From: Diplolepis rosae
Lineage: Eukaryota > Arthropoda > Insecta > Hymenoptera > Diplolepididae
Length of the DNA stretch: 64,000 bases
NCBI GenBank assembly: GCA_030998225.1
Contig: JAPYXD010000727.1
Coordinates: 3,906,001 to 3,970,000, forward strand
Direction of reading: 5' to 3'
Position 1 is the stretch's first letter; every line of letters begins with the position of its first letter. Of the stretch, positions 12,255 through 22,426 are shown one piece after another. The position numbers were made by a program, and so were the translations under genes. The notes beneath the pieces are model-generated. The model did not search any database, was not told the DNA's origin, and saw only the letters and a list, made by a program, of their open reading frames with translations.

Positions 12255-12312
12255 CATGGCCTGAAGTTTTCAGCCGTTAAATATTTTAATTTGAAATTCA
12301 CTTGGAAACCTG

Positions 12313-12946
12313 TATTTAGAAGGGTTTAGGTTTTTTCAGAATTCCAGCACCTTTATGTATTTTTTAACTAAACTTCTTGAGTTTTTCGGAAAATTTTTTG
12401 ACATTTTTCGAGTTTGAATAACTTTTTTACTTTTTAACTAATTCTCATGATTCTTTTTTTATTTTGTACCTTACAGTATGTAGCAACTTTGTGGTTATGG
12501 GAAGAAGGTAACATGACTGAAAAAAAAGTTACAAATAAAATAAAAAAATTAATAAAAAATTAATAAATTAATATAAAGAAAAAATCACAACTTGCAGAAA
12601 ACGGAGTTTAAAGTAAAGTCTTCTAGTGAAACCTTAATACTCACTATCAAAACTCCCCTACTTCATACATGGTTCCTTCTTCAACAATTTTGTTATACTA
12701 TTCTCCATATAATTCTAAAAAATTAGTAAATAAATAAACAAACTGTGTAAAAAGCTAATTATCGCTAGAAACGCGTTATTCGTAAATCGTAGTAACTTTT
12801 AATTTTATTTTTTTTCCATGAAAAAAAAATTAGATTGCCTTGAAAATTTTGCACACATACTCAGAAAAGTATAGAGAATAAAAAAATAACATTTTTGGAA
12901 AATGTCAAAAAATCAGAAAAATACCAATTAAAAGTGGCGGATCCCC
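12313..12946. repeat. GGATCCGCCAC-type foldback, left end lost
   Basis: The right end is AAAAGTGGCGGATCCCC. The body shares blocks such as TTCCAGCACCTTTATGTA with the copy at 45674-46529. It is non-coding. Confidence 0.65.
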
Positions 12947-13042
12947 TTCAATAGTTCTGATACTTTTGAGTCCGTTATCAAAAACTTCTAAATTACACTG
13001 ACATAATAGTTAGTTGGACCTACTACTTAATTTTATAAAATA

Positions 13043-13056
13043 TGTATATCCCTGTT
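13043..13056. repeat. 14-bp target site duplication, 3' side of the LINE
   Basis: TGTATATCCCTGTT is repeated exactly at 18961-18974, on the other side of the minus-strand LINE. Confidence 0.85.
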
Positions 13057-13434
13057 TTTTTTTTTTTTTTTTTTTTTTTTTTTGGTGAGGAGGAAAAATG
13101 GCGAAATCTTTTATAGACGTTGTACAGGACTCTCCTAGGACGGGTCTAGGCATACCTGTTAAAACCAAATAACCAGCTCTCACGAACCAATGCACCGCCC
13201 GCGGAACCGCCTTTCGGCTTTAAACTTCGCGGGCAGTTGGTTCCAGCTTAAAGTCGCGTACGACTCTTCCGTCGTCCGTTCGCCCGGGACTCCCATCCGC
13301 GGGCATACGCCCGCTAGGCAGGCCGGCCAACCGCGCCAACCAGGAAAGGAATAAGAAGATTCCTCCCCCGGTCGACGCGAACAGCCAAGTCCGCCCAAGA
13401 CGCAGGACCGCGGGTGTAGGCCCCGATGCGATTT

Positions 13435-16400
13435 CTACTGGCCCCCATTGTTGCCGCGCTCCGCACGCTCATCGAGCTCCCTCGCCTTCATCACCAGGGT
13501 GACGAATGACTCGATAGACATCCAAATCTGTTCAGACTGGAGCATGAGAGAGACCATCGTATCAGGAGTGAGCTCGGCACCCACTGCCTGACCGAGGGCC
13601 TCCCTTGCCGCGCCCCACTTTGCGCAGACGAAGAGTGTGTGCTCTGCATTATCCACAAGGGAACCGCAGTAGCGGCACGACTCATCGTCTCTTTTCTTGA
13701 AGCGCTTCAGGTACGCATTAAAGCAACCATGGCCCGAAAGCGCTTGCGCCAAGTAAAAGCCGACTTGACCGTGCTTTCTATCCAGCCAGGTGGCGAGCTC
13801 CGGGATCAGACGGTGTGTCCATCTCCCGGTTTGGTCACCATGCCATCTCGTCTGCCATTTCTCGACGAGTCTGCGCCTTCCATCCTTGCGGGTGGCCTCC
13901 TTCGCGCGAGCGATTTCTTGCAGGTCGGCGCAGGTAAGCTCCTTGCGAAGCTGAAAGGTCTCCTGCCTTTCCTCCGCCAATAAATCTATTGGCGGGACGC
14001 TCGCAAGGACCAGCACAGCACTCGTCGACACAGTTCGGTATGCTGAGACAATTCTCATCACCACACCTCTCTGTGCCGAGAACAGCTTCTTCAGGATAGC
14101 ATGGTTGTTAAGGGCACTTGTCCAAATCGGAGCTGCATAAAGCAGCTTCGAATTTACCACGCTCGCCACCAGCCTTCTCTTAGCTTCCCTAGGACCACCA
14201 ATGTTGGGCATGAGCCGAGTCAGGGCGGCCCCACACTGGATGGCTTTGGCAGTCGCGATCTGCAGGTGTTCGCCGAAGCTAAGCCTTCGATCCAACTGCA
14301 CACCCAGGTACTTACTGCTCTTTTTCCACTTGATTTCATGTTCCCCGAGAACGATCCTCGGGTATTTGAAGGATCTCCTGTCTGTGACCAGCAAAGCCTC
14401 GGTCTTCTCAGGGGCCATTTTCAGGCATCTGCTATCCAACCAACGCTTTGCCCGCCACAGACTATCGTTGATCCTCAGCTCCAGGATTTTGACGTCGTCA
14501 GCGGCGCACACGACAAGTGCGTCATCCGCGAAGCCGATGATGCTCGTTCCAGCAGGCATGTCCATGCGCAGGAAATCGTCGTACATGACGTTCCAGACGA
14601 GTGGACCTACCCGCGACACTTGAGGGGCGCCACATGTCATCTCTTCCTTGAGAGACCATTTGTCGCCCTAATATATCACCCACCTGTCGCTCAGATAGTC
14701 ATCTATCATTCGTAACAGGTAGTCTGGAACCTTTTTCCGCACCATCGCCTCGATGCAGATGTTCCATCTCGCGGTATTGAACGCATTGCGTATGTCAATG
14801 CTGATCAACGCGCAGAATCCCTTACGCTTACCAGTTCCTCTTCTTGCTTTAGTGGCGATGTCCACCACTGCCTGGATGGCGTCAACTGTGGACCTGCCTT
14901 TCCGAAAGCCGAACTGGTTTTCCGAGAGACCATTCTCGCGGACCATGTGACCCTGTAGTCTTTGTAGGATCATTTCCTCCAGAAGTTTCCCCATCGTATC
15001 CAATAAACATATTGGCCTATACGATGAGGCATCCCCTAGAGGTTTGTTGCCTTTCCTCAGCAGGACCAACCTCTGCTTCTTCCAGTCTGCGAAGAACCTC
15101 CCCTCCCGAAGACAGGAGTTGAAGACTTCTAGGAGGATCTCCGGGTATACCCCGATCACCTCTTTGAGGATCTCGTTCGGCAACCCGTCGATCCCTGGCG
15201 CTGTGTTTGCCTTTAGCCTTCCACCCACTCTCTTTAGTTCTTCGAGAGTGAAGAGTTCTTCGCCCCGGACCACGCAGGAACTTCGGTCCTGTCTTTGGAA
15301 CGGCTCTACATGCGGGAACAAGCTTCGCACGATGTACTTGACACGATCGGCACTATCCAGGCCCGGAGTCTTTCTTCTAGTCACTAATCTCTTAGTGACT
15401 ATTTTGAAGGCGAGACCCCATGGATCCTTCTCGACTTCTCCGATCAAGTCTTTCCAGCACTGAAGTCGGCTTTTTTTTATGCCTTGCCTCAGAGCTAATT
15501 TTGCTTTTTTCCATGCCTCGCGCAGCAGAGGTTCACCCTTTGAGCGGGTAAAACTCCGCCGCGCTGTAAGGCACTTTCGACGCAGGACGGACAACTGGTC
15601 GCTCCACCAGTACATCGAGTCCCCGGTACGCCTGTGCCCGTGGCGAGGCATGGAGTGGTCGCATGCTGCGACCACTTTCCGTCTCGCCGCCCGCACAGTG
15701 TCCTCCAACGACCCAGCAGACCTTGCCCAACCAAGCTCATCTATGAGCCTGGTTTCTTCAAGATGTTCGCGAAGCTTGTCTTTGCTGAGTCGTTTTGTGT
15801 TTAGGAGGGGCTCCTTACCTTGCCGCCCCTTCCCGTATTCACTGGGTGACTCCGTTCCTGGATGCTAAACTCAATGCACCGGTGGTCACTCAATGTTATT
15901 ACATCGAGGACGCACCAGTCGCCTATCCTGGAGGCAAGACGGGGCGCGGCAATTGTGAGGTCGATAATCGACCCCCCCGCTCCTCGTCTGAACGTAAAAT
16001 CCCTGCCCCGATTCAATACAATATGGTCATTCCTGGCGACCATCTCACTGACCAAGATTCCACTCCTGTCCAGACGGGCTTCTCCCCACTCGGGCGACTT
16101 ACTATTAAAGTCACCCGCAATAAGGGACCGCCCACTAGCCTCTTTGAGGCTTTCCTCAAGGAGGAGGATCTGGGTCTCGAAGATCTCGAAAGGATCGTTG
16201 GGGGAGAAGTAGCAGCTGTACACACGTACCCCCGCCACCTCCACCCAAACGATCCCCGCGTCGGTCTCCAGGAACTCCGCGATGCTCAAATCAGGGCTGC
16301 AGACAAGGATCCCAGCCCTCCTTGATGCATCCTGGTACCAAGCAGAGTTTTCGGACCATTTGTGTTGCTCACTAATGAGCAACACATCGGCTCCCCTCTC

Positions 16401-16469
16401 CCTGGCAGTCTGCATCAGAAGGTTCTGGGCTTCCTTCCCTCTCCCGAGGTTGAGCTGTAGAAATTTCAC
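13435..16469 (-). pseudogene. R1-clade ORF2: endonuclease, RT and CCHC, broken
   Basis: ORF2 would make nicking endonuclease and reverse transcriptase for target-primed integration. Its first part (16469-15801) is the APE-type endonuclease, with QLNLGRG, LLISEQ, AGDFNSKSPEWG and LSDHR, so the catalytic set is present. Before about 15708 the frame shifts. The next part (15708-14668) holds the RT fingers and motif A (SIDIRNAFNT). A TAG at 14670-14668 interrupts the same frame. The last part (14640-13435) has motif B as GAPQVSRVGPLVWN, where the usual PQGS glycine is valine, then FADD, and a C-terminal CRYCGSLVDNAEHTLFVC zinc knuckle. The first codon is GTG overlapping the ORF1 stop (GTGA), where an ATGA overlap is expected. 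It is dead by at least one frameshift and one stop. Confidence 0.92.
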
Positions 16470-17797
16470 TTTCCACCTCTCAACCTCCGGAGTTCCGCCC
16501 TGAATATTGGATAAGAACCGCTCCCCGAAGCATGGGCGACATCTTTTTCGCCCCTATCAGTACAAGTCAGGCACCGAGGGGGAGCCTTGCACTCCTTGGC
16601 CACGTGTGACGCGCTCCCACACCTCCAGCAGGCATCCTTCCTGCCTGGAAGCGTGCAGCCACGCGACACATGGCCGTATCCCTGGCACCTGAAGCACCGG
16701 GCAACCTCGACATGCTCTCGGATGCGGCAGTTCACCCACCCTACCCTTAATCTACCAAGCCCGAGCAAGCTCCTGGCGTCCGCCTCGGTTAAACGGACCA
16801 CCGCAGTCTGCACACCGCCGAAGCGTTTGTACAGCCTGCACTGGTCCCCGAGGTCTGGCTTGCCCAGTGCGATGCAAAGCGCGGCAACAACCTCTTCTCT
16901 TCTGACTGTCTCGTCGAGGTCCCTAACTTCAAGGGACCTCTTCGAGACCAAAGATTTAACTTCGGCCTTCTCTCCGACCGCCTGGTCGAGCGCCTTTTCG
17001 AAGGTCGAGACGTCGCCCCACTTTCTGAGGACCAGGAGAATCTCCTCCCTCCTGGTTCTCAGAATGGAGAGGACCACCGCCCCTGCGTTTTGGGGGTTTA
17101 CTTTCGCCTTCATAGCCTTCAGGATCTCGGCGTAGGACTCTCCATCCTTCGCTGACACCCTGATAGCGTCGCCCGACCGTGCGGCCGGAGAGCGCCTCGC
17201 CAACTTCACCTTTGTTTTAGGTTCCTGCGCAGATGGCACAGGAGCCTCTTTTTTCTTCTCTTTTTTTCTTTTTTTCTTTTTTTTCTTCTCCACCAGCTGC
17301 CATTCCCCATCCTTTTTTGGGGTTTGGCTTCTGGTGGCCGCAGCGTAAGTGGGCGATATGCCGCCCTTCCCTTTCTTGGGAAGCCGATCTTCGGGGGGAG
17401 AAGGAGCAACCCTCTTCTCCCCCTTTGTCAGCTTTTTTGGGGTATCTCCCAGAGACGCAGAGCGCAGTCTCCGGAAGATACCCATCTTTTTGACGACGGG
17501 GTGGGATTCCATCCTTTTCTGGATTTCCACCCCGCTCTCTAGTAAGCACTTGTGGGTGTTGAGCATTCCGCTCAACACCTCCGTAGCCTCGCTCACACTG
17601 TCCTTAACATGGCCAGGGTTGTTTCTCAGCATACCCTGCTGGATAACGCTGAGAGCCCTGGCCAACCTCTCCATTTTCTTACTTTGCTCCTTCAGGAGCT
17701 GAAGGACGTCTTTCCATCCATCAGCCCCTGGAGGAGTGTGTGAGTGCGCATCAGGCGCCTTCACCGCTTCATCTCTTTTATTATTCTCAAAATTCAT
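16466..17797 (-). CDS. R1-clade ORF1: gag-like nucleic-acid-binding protein
   Basis: This intact 443-codon ORF encodes the RNA-binding particle protein of the LINE. The N-terminal half is polar with predicted helical stretches, followed by a strong lysine tract (roughly residues 165-190). The C-terminus has zinc knuckles: CFRCQGYGHVSRGC (368-381), CWRCGSASHVAKEC (390-403) and a third starting CLTC (409) whose last expected cysteine appears replaced by tyrosine (SYPIF). Three knuckles are normal for this clade. The ORF ends in TGA overlapping the first codon of ORF2 by two bases, consistent with coupled translation. I chose the ATG at 17797 because no upstream in-frame start gives a clear extension. 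Confidence 0.88.
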   Translation of the reverse strand: MNFENNKRDEAVKAPDAHSHTPPGADGWKDVLQLLKEQSKKMERLARALSVIQQGMLRNNPGHVKDSVSEATEVLSGMLNTHKCLLESGVEIQKRMESHPVVKKMGIFRRLRSASLGDTPKKLTKGEKRVAPSPPEDRLPKKGKGGISPTYAAATRSQTPKKDGEWQLVEKKKKKKRKKEKKKEAPVPSAQEPKTKVKLARRSPAARSGDAIRVSAKDGESYAEILKAMKAKVNPQNAGAVVLSILRTRREEILLVLRKWGDVSTFEKALDQAVGEKAEVKSLVSKRSLEVRDLDETVRREEVVAALCIALGKPDLGDQCRLYKRFGGVQTAVVRLTEADARSLLGLGRLRVGWVNCRIREHVEVARCFRCQGYGHVSRGCTLPGRKDACWRCGSASHVAKECKAPPRCLTCTDRGEKDVAHASGSGSYPIFRAELRRLRGGK

Positions 17798-18960
17798 ATT
17801 AATTTCGTCGTGTCTTAAGACGGTTCGCCCATCATGGGAGCCCTACCGCAGTAGGGCTACTATCCCCGCCTGTATAGATCCCTAGTTATGTGCACCGAAA
17901 CCGAGAAGCGGCTTATCGGATGGTCGATCCTATCGGCACATTAAATGAAGCTAGTAAAAAAGGTTACGGGATAGGCCCGCGCCATAATGATGCTAAAGGT
18001 TTAACGTCACCCCTATCGACCGAGCGGTGCCAGGTCCGCCCCGACACCTGACCCGGACTTCAGGCTAGACGGTGTGCGATTTATCCTACGCAGCGTCGGG
18101 TATAAGGAAATACTGACCAGGTAATCCTTCATTCCTGCGCCCGGGCGTCCATGATTTCAACCCCGAAATTGGCTCCAGGCAGTAGAAACGTGAGCGGTTT
18201 TCCCAGTTTAACATGTGGTTTCACGGGATCTTTGCCCTTCGCGGCCGAACACCGGAGGGACTTACATTTACCCATATTACTTCCACAGAGGTAAGGTACT
18301 GACATCGCGTCCTACCCTGGTCGGGAGGCTACTACTCCTCCCTTGGCTAGTCTATCGGGAATATCCACCAGGCGCCGGCCGCAGCCCATTCACTCGGCAA
18401 CGCATTCGTACTTGTATGTGTGGGTGTCGGTATCGTGCATGTGGTTGTGATGTGACCGCGAGAAGGGCACGAGGGAAGTTCAGCGCCACCGCCGCATGCG
18501 CATTTGGGTTGATACCCCGATTAAGGGGCCCCCCGCATTCACACTGTTTCCACTCATGCGGCATCAAGAAACCTGTTCAAGGTCCCCTGATGCTTTTTGC
18601 TCCGCACCGCGTCCACACGCGTCCGAAGGTTGAGGAGAGACCATTCAAACGCGTGCGCCCGGCAGGCCCAACGCTAGGGAAAGTCTGTCTATAAGACTCC
18701 CTTGACGGCCATCCTGACGATGACAGCCCAGCTGTTGGCAGAGTCCTTTCGGCTACTACCATTGGCGGGCTGCAGGACGCGTCTGCTCCGTGCATGGCCT
18801 CACACGTTCCTCTGGGTTTGACGCTGCCCTCCCGCGAAACGCCGTCTCGGGTATTGGTTGTGTTGCGTTCAGGGTTGCTGTAAGTATGTAGTGTCATGTT
18901 GCTGTGTGTGTGTCCCCTCCTCCTTTCGCATCCGGGCTTGGGACCGGCAATGGCGGAGTT
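17798..18960 (-). other. 5' untranslated region of the R1-type element
   Basis: This 1.16-kb GC-rich sequence lies between the 5' target duplication and ORF1. ORFs in it (for example 18215-18694 plus, 18897-18577 minus) match no LINE protein that I know. In R1/R2-type elements such regions hold promoter or IRES activity, and a self-cleaving ribozyme in some; I could not fold it to test this. Confidence 0.6.
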
Positions 18961-18974
18961 TGTATATCCCTGTT
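18961..18974. repeat. 14-bp target site duplication, 5' side of the LINE
   Basis: TGTATATCCCTGTT is an exact copy of 13043-13056. Confidence 0.85.
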
Positions 18975-20204
18975 ACTTTATTAGTTAGCAGAACTATTAA
19001 TCTGGTTGATTTATCTGCCCAGGATCTTGAAATAATAATACAGATAGTAATATCAACAAAAAAGAGGTTTTGTCAGCCAATAAAGTAGCAATGACATATT
19101 TTACAAACCAAACTTGATGGTCCAACTAAATTTTTTTTTACATTCTCATTATGGATGAGAAGGTATTGGTTTTACGTGAAAAATGACTTTCGAAATTTTC
19201 ATCAAATCTTTACGTTTTGAGACCCCCTGAGTCAGAAAAAAGGGTTTTTACGAAAGTGTCTGTCTGTCTGTTTGTCTTTCTGCCTGTAGTAGGTCGTGTG
19301 CGGCATAACTCTCGATAGAATTATCAGATTGAATTGAGCTTTGGTACACTTTATCGGAACCGAAAAAGTAAGGACAAGTTCGTTAACCAGTCACATCCAA
19401 TCAAAATTGAGGGGTTGAACACTACTTTTGTGTTTATGAAAATAATTTTTTGAAAAAATCAAAAATTTCAATACTGGTTTCAGATAGTGCTCATAAATCT
19501 CTAAAAATTATCCTGATAACATTTTTTGATTAAATCAAAATTAGAAATGTTACAGCATATTCAAATTCGAAAAAAGTCAATATCAAAATTCCATTTTCCA
19601 TTTAAATTATACGAGATACGAAAAAACGTTATAATACAATATTATTGAATAAATAAAGACCTACAAATTTGAATTGTAACATTTTTTCATAAGATGCATA
19701 TTTTTCTTTTTAATTAAAAAAAAACTATTGAAAATCCAAAATTCAATTTTTTGACAATAATATGTAAAATACGAAAGAAACGTAAGAATACAAAGTTTGT
19801 CGTTTCAAAAAGATCTACAAATTTTATCTCACACAGTTTCTGATAAAACATATATTTTTCGTTTCAATTCCAAAAAATACGATTAAAATTCAAAAATTCC
19901 ATTTTTTAGACAAAATATGTGAGATACAAAAAAACGTTTAGATGGAAAATTTTTTGCCTAAATGAGGTCTACAAATTCTCATTGAGACATTTCGGGACAG
20001 GAGGTATATTTTATGTTTTGATTTTTAATATTAAAAAAATTCGATTTTTTTCACCAAAATATGTGATACGAAATAAGCGTTGTTCTGCAAAATCGTTTCC
20101 TTAAATAAAGTCTACGACTATTTTTTCTTTTTGAGAGATTTGGAAGAAAATAAATTATTTTAATCATGTAATTTATTAAAAAGTTACTGAAATGTATACA
20201 GAAA

Positions 20205-20560
20205 ATCGAGAGCGAAGCGCGAGCGCCATGATGAGAATGTGTTCCTTAAGGCTGATAGAGCCTTAAGTAAATTGAATTTCTTGTTTCACTTAAATTCAAA
20301 AAGAAATAGAGTGAATTTGAGAAAATGAGTAATTTACATCATCTTTAATATTATAAAATTGGTTGGAGCTGCAGTATCAAATTATAATAAATAAACTTGA
20401 ATGTATGTGAAGAGCACAAGAACGAGCGCGAAGCGCGAGGTCCAGAAAGAACGGAGCGCGAAGCGCGACGATCAAATCGCGCGCCATAGGCGCGCTCAAA
20501 CTTGCGAGCTGCGCGCAAAGCGCGCGATGAGAATGTGCCCGCTAAGCGGGCAGATTTTTT
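20205..20560. repeat. GC-palindrome cluster at the inner end of the left arm
   Basis: Repeated palindromes GAGCGCGAAGCGCGA, a CCTTAAGGC hairpin, GCGCGC clusters and GCCCGCTAAGCGGGC occur within 350 bp. A weaker form ends the solo arm at about 5030-5290, so the cluster belongs to the element. Confidence 0.65.
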
Positions 20561-20904
20561 TCAGTGCATATGTATAACATTCTTTGATTTTTCTTTATAT
20601 CTGTCATATAAAAGGTGGCCAATTTTGTGATTTTTACACAAATTTAGTGTTTTTCAAAGGCGCGTTATGTTTCTTTTTGGGTCATTTTTTGAAGACGTAA
20701 TATAACGAGTTTTCACTTGTTACCAACGCTAGGTAGTGGGGGTATATGATGCGAAATAGGTGGGAGGAAATACCTCGTGGTTCCCCACAGGATATCTGAG
20801 GGAGAGGAAAGATTTTTGGTTCCACCAAAATTTAATTGGAGTTGGCTAGGAACTAGGCAAGGTGTGCTGAAAATAATGTAATGCACGTTAGTACCTTGAA
20901 GATG

Positions 20905-20910
20905 TTTATT
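20905..20910 (-). terminator. poly(A) signal of the cargo gene
   Basis: AATAAA on the minus strand lies nine bases after the TAA stop (20921-20919) of the proline-rich ORF. This close spacing supports the ORF being the last coding exon. Confidence 0.5.
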
Positions 20911-20918
20911 TAATCATC

Positions 20919-21479
20919 TTACATCTTTGCCGGGTGATATGGGTGTGGTCGAGTCGTTAAGGCGTGTCTGGGCGCCAACTTGGCCCTGACTGGGCTGCCC
21001 AGGCAGCGCGTGTTCGGACCCCGTGGCTTGGTCGGAGGCTTCCGTGGACGGGTGGGTCGGCGCCGAGTCTGTGGGTCCTCTGGGGGTGGCGGGATCAGCT
21101 TGATCCTCCGTCCTGGGGCTAACCGGGCGAGGTGGCCAGATCCCGGTGGCTGACTGTTGGCGGCCTGATTCTCCCGGTCGTCCTCCGGGAAAAGTTGGCG
21201 CGAAATAGGACGCCCTGATATTCGTGGCTCCTCCGGGGCGGTCTTTTCCGGGGTCTCCTTAATCGGGGAGCAGGTGAGCTCTAACTCCCAGATTGGAGAT
21301 TGAAGCAGCTCGTCTAGGGTCCGCCCGGATGGCTTCTTCTTGGGCACCTTCCTGGGGGTCTCCGGGCGGGCGTACAGTCCGACGATCTCGTCGAACAACG
21401 CCTCGAAATCTGCGGCGCTCAGCTCCTTCGGTGGCGGTGATGCTAGAGAGGCAGTCTGGGAGGTCGGCGGCTGGGTCAC
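20919..21479 (-). CDS. unknown proline-rich basic protein, last exon of cargo gene
   Basis: The open frame has 186 codons from an internal GTG and stays open upstream to a good acceptor at about 21600 (TTCTCTCCTTTTTTAG), so the exon would encode about 225 residues. I recognise no family. An acidic, probably amphipathic stretch (SAADFEALFDEIVGLYARPE) is followed by basic KVPKKKPSG, a second acidic segment (LDELLQSPIWELEL) and a strongly basic Pro/Arg tail (RRRPTRPRKPPTKPRG). There are no membrane segments or zinc motifs. It ends TAA with AATAAA just behind. The exon is GC-rich, unlike the host intron, which suggests origin elsewhere. It could be the element's own nucleic-acid-binding protein or captured cargo. 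Upstream exons with phase-0 ends do not match the phase 2 this frame would need at the 21600 acceptor, so one exon or site is misassigned. Confidence 0.45.
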   Translation of the reverse strand: MTQPPTSQTASLASPPPKELSAADFEALFDEIVGLYARPETPRKVPKKKPSGRTLDELLQSPIWELELTCSPIKETPEKTAPEEPRISGRPISRQLFPEDDRENQAANSQPPGSGHLARLAPGRRIKLIPPPPEDPQTRRRPTRPRKPPTKPRGPNTRCLGSPVRAKLAPRHALTTRPHPYHPAKM

Positions 21480-21629
21480 GGTGGCCGAGGTAGCGCCAGT
21501 AGTGGGCGGTAGCGTGCCGGCTGGGAGGGTGGTCGGCGTTGATCCGGGGTTCCCTCCTGACCCGGGATGGGCACTTCCTCTTTCCTTGCCTTTTCTAAAA
21601 AAGGAGAGAACAGAACTGTCAGCCGAGTT

Positions 21630-21982
21630 ACTCCGGTTCCCCGGGGTGGTTAAGAAGGGGAAGGGAAAAGAGGGGGGAAAAAGGGGGGGTGTATCTTTTC
21701 GGTTCCCCGAGAAAATACGGCGCTGATGACCACCCGAGTACCCCCGGGTTAGCGCCAGGATGGGTTAGCTCCTCGGTTCCCCGAATGAGTGGGAGGGGCG
21801 AGAGGGAAAGTGCTTCCTTTCGGTCCCCCCGAAAGCAAGTAGAGAGATCTATCGTTCGGTTCCCCGAATGATATAGGGGAACTTGCCCGGGTACTCCCGG
21901 GGCAAGTACTTATGATGGGATGGTTTTCGGTTCCCCGAAAACTGGAGGAAGATTGACGAGCTCCCCGGGTATCCCAGGGGAG
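21630..21982. repeat. array of covarying hairpins with constant loops
   Basis: At least nine stem-loops lie in 350 bp. Type A has stem top CGG (or CCGG), loop TTCC and CCG: 21630-21647, 21691-21718, 21769-21789, 21817-21835 (loop altered to TCCCC), 21850-21873, 21923-21942. Type B has CCCGGG-TACT-CCCGGG-like cores: 21732-21749, 21881-21907, 21961-21982. Lower stems differ from copy to copy but remain complementary. Two more A-like hairpins (20773-20791 and 20814-20830) lie downstream of the gene. Confidence 0.75.
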
Positions 21983-22008
21983 AGAGGATTTTTCTCTTAA
22001 AAACTTAC

Positions 22009-22233
22009 CGGGGCACAGGATGTTGAAAGAAATTCCATGGTTGTCAGGCACACACTACACTTTATTTTTCTGCGATAAACCTCTGGTCTCCCGAGAGGGT
22101 TGACGTGTCTGGTCAATCTCCAGACACCACTATCTAAGTTCGTCGCTTCGAGGTAACCCTCTGGACTTCCGAGAGGGTTGAAGTGTCTGGTCAATCTCCA
22201 GACACAACTGTGTAAAATCGTCGCTTCGAGGCC
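22009..22233 (-). CDS. candidate middle exon with two 26-residue repeats
   Basis: Reading the minus strand, an AG at 22235-22234 follows a pyrimidine-rich run, and a strong GTAAGT donor occupies 22008-22003. Between them are 75 open codons, phase 0 at both ends. Two 78-bp tandem units encode repeats with the cores WRLTRHFNPLGSPEGYLEAT and WRLTRHVNPLGRPEVY. The acceptor overlaps a TATAAAAG-like sequence, so 22234-22241 could instead be a second TATA box. No homology is recognised. Confidence 0.35.
22076..22231. repeat. tandem duplication, 2 x 78 bp
   Basis: Units 22076-22153 and 22154-22231 each carry two hairpins (CCTCTGG...CGAGAGG and GTGTCTGG...CCAGACAC) and end TCGCTTCGAGG. The 78-bp length keeps a reading frame. 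Confidence 0.8.
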
Positions 22234-22426
22234 CTTTTATAATGAGGGAAATTGAAGGGAAAATCCTAGTAGAGGGAGAACGCGTTTTTTTACTATGGTT
22301 TTTGGCCATTGGTATCCCTTCCCTAGTGCAGTACTTGAGTTTTCATGTACTTGAAGGGCCGAGCCAGCATCGTCCTTCTTCCTCACTCCTACGGCAAACT
22401 CCTTCTCTCTCCTTCTGGCTACTTAC

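Larger units (their letters stand above)
13057..18960 (-). mobile_element. R1-clade non-LTR retrotransposon, near full length
   Basis: On the minus strand this 5.9-kb element has a 5' region of about 1.16 kb, ORF1 with CCHC knuckles, ORF2 with an APE-type endonuclease, reverse transcriptase and C-terminal CCHC, a 350-bp 3' region and a poly(A) tail (the T run at 13057-13083). It is flanked by a 14-bp duplication. R1 elements of 28S rDNA make 14-bp duplications, but the target here is a small TIR element and not rDNA, so this is an R1-clade member with another target choice. It is GC-richer than the surrounding intron. It is probably recent but not competent, because ORF2 is broken. Confidence 0.92.
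13010..19129. mobile_element. short TIR element split by the R1-type insertion
   Basis: TTAGTTGGACC (13010-13020) and GGTCCAACTAA (19119-19129) are perfect inverted repeats. Removing the LINE and one copy of its target duplication leaves about 200 bp of AT-rich non-coding DNA between them, the size of a MITE. A TA on each side is compatible with a Tc1/mariner-type origin. Confidence 0.6.

Noticed and set aside
13639..17743. Many plus-strand ORFs across the R1-type element, up to 204 codons
   Set aside because: They are antisense shadows of ORF1 and ORF2, which have clear domains on the minus strand.
18215..18694. 159-codon ORF in the 5' region of the LINE
   Set aside because: It is on the strand opposite to the LINE and matches no LINE or host domain; likely chance in GC-rich DNA.
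21749..22051. 100-codon minus-strand ORF overlapping the hairpin array
   Set aside because: It crosses a strong GTAAGT donor (22008-22003) and translates the repeated hairpins; I prefer it to be intron.
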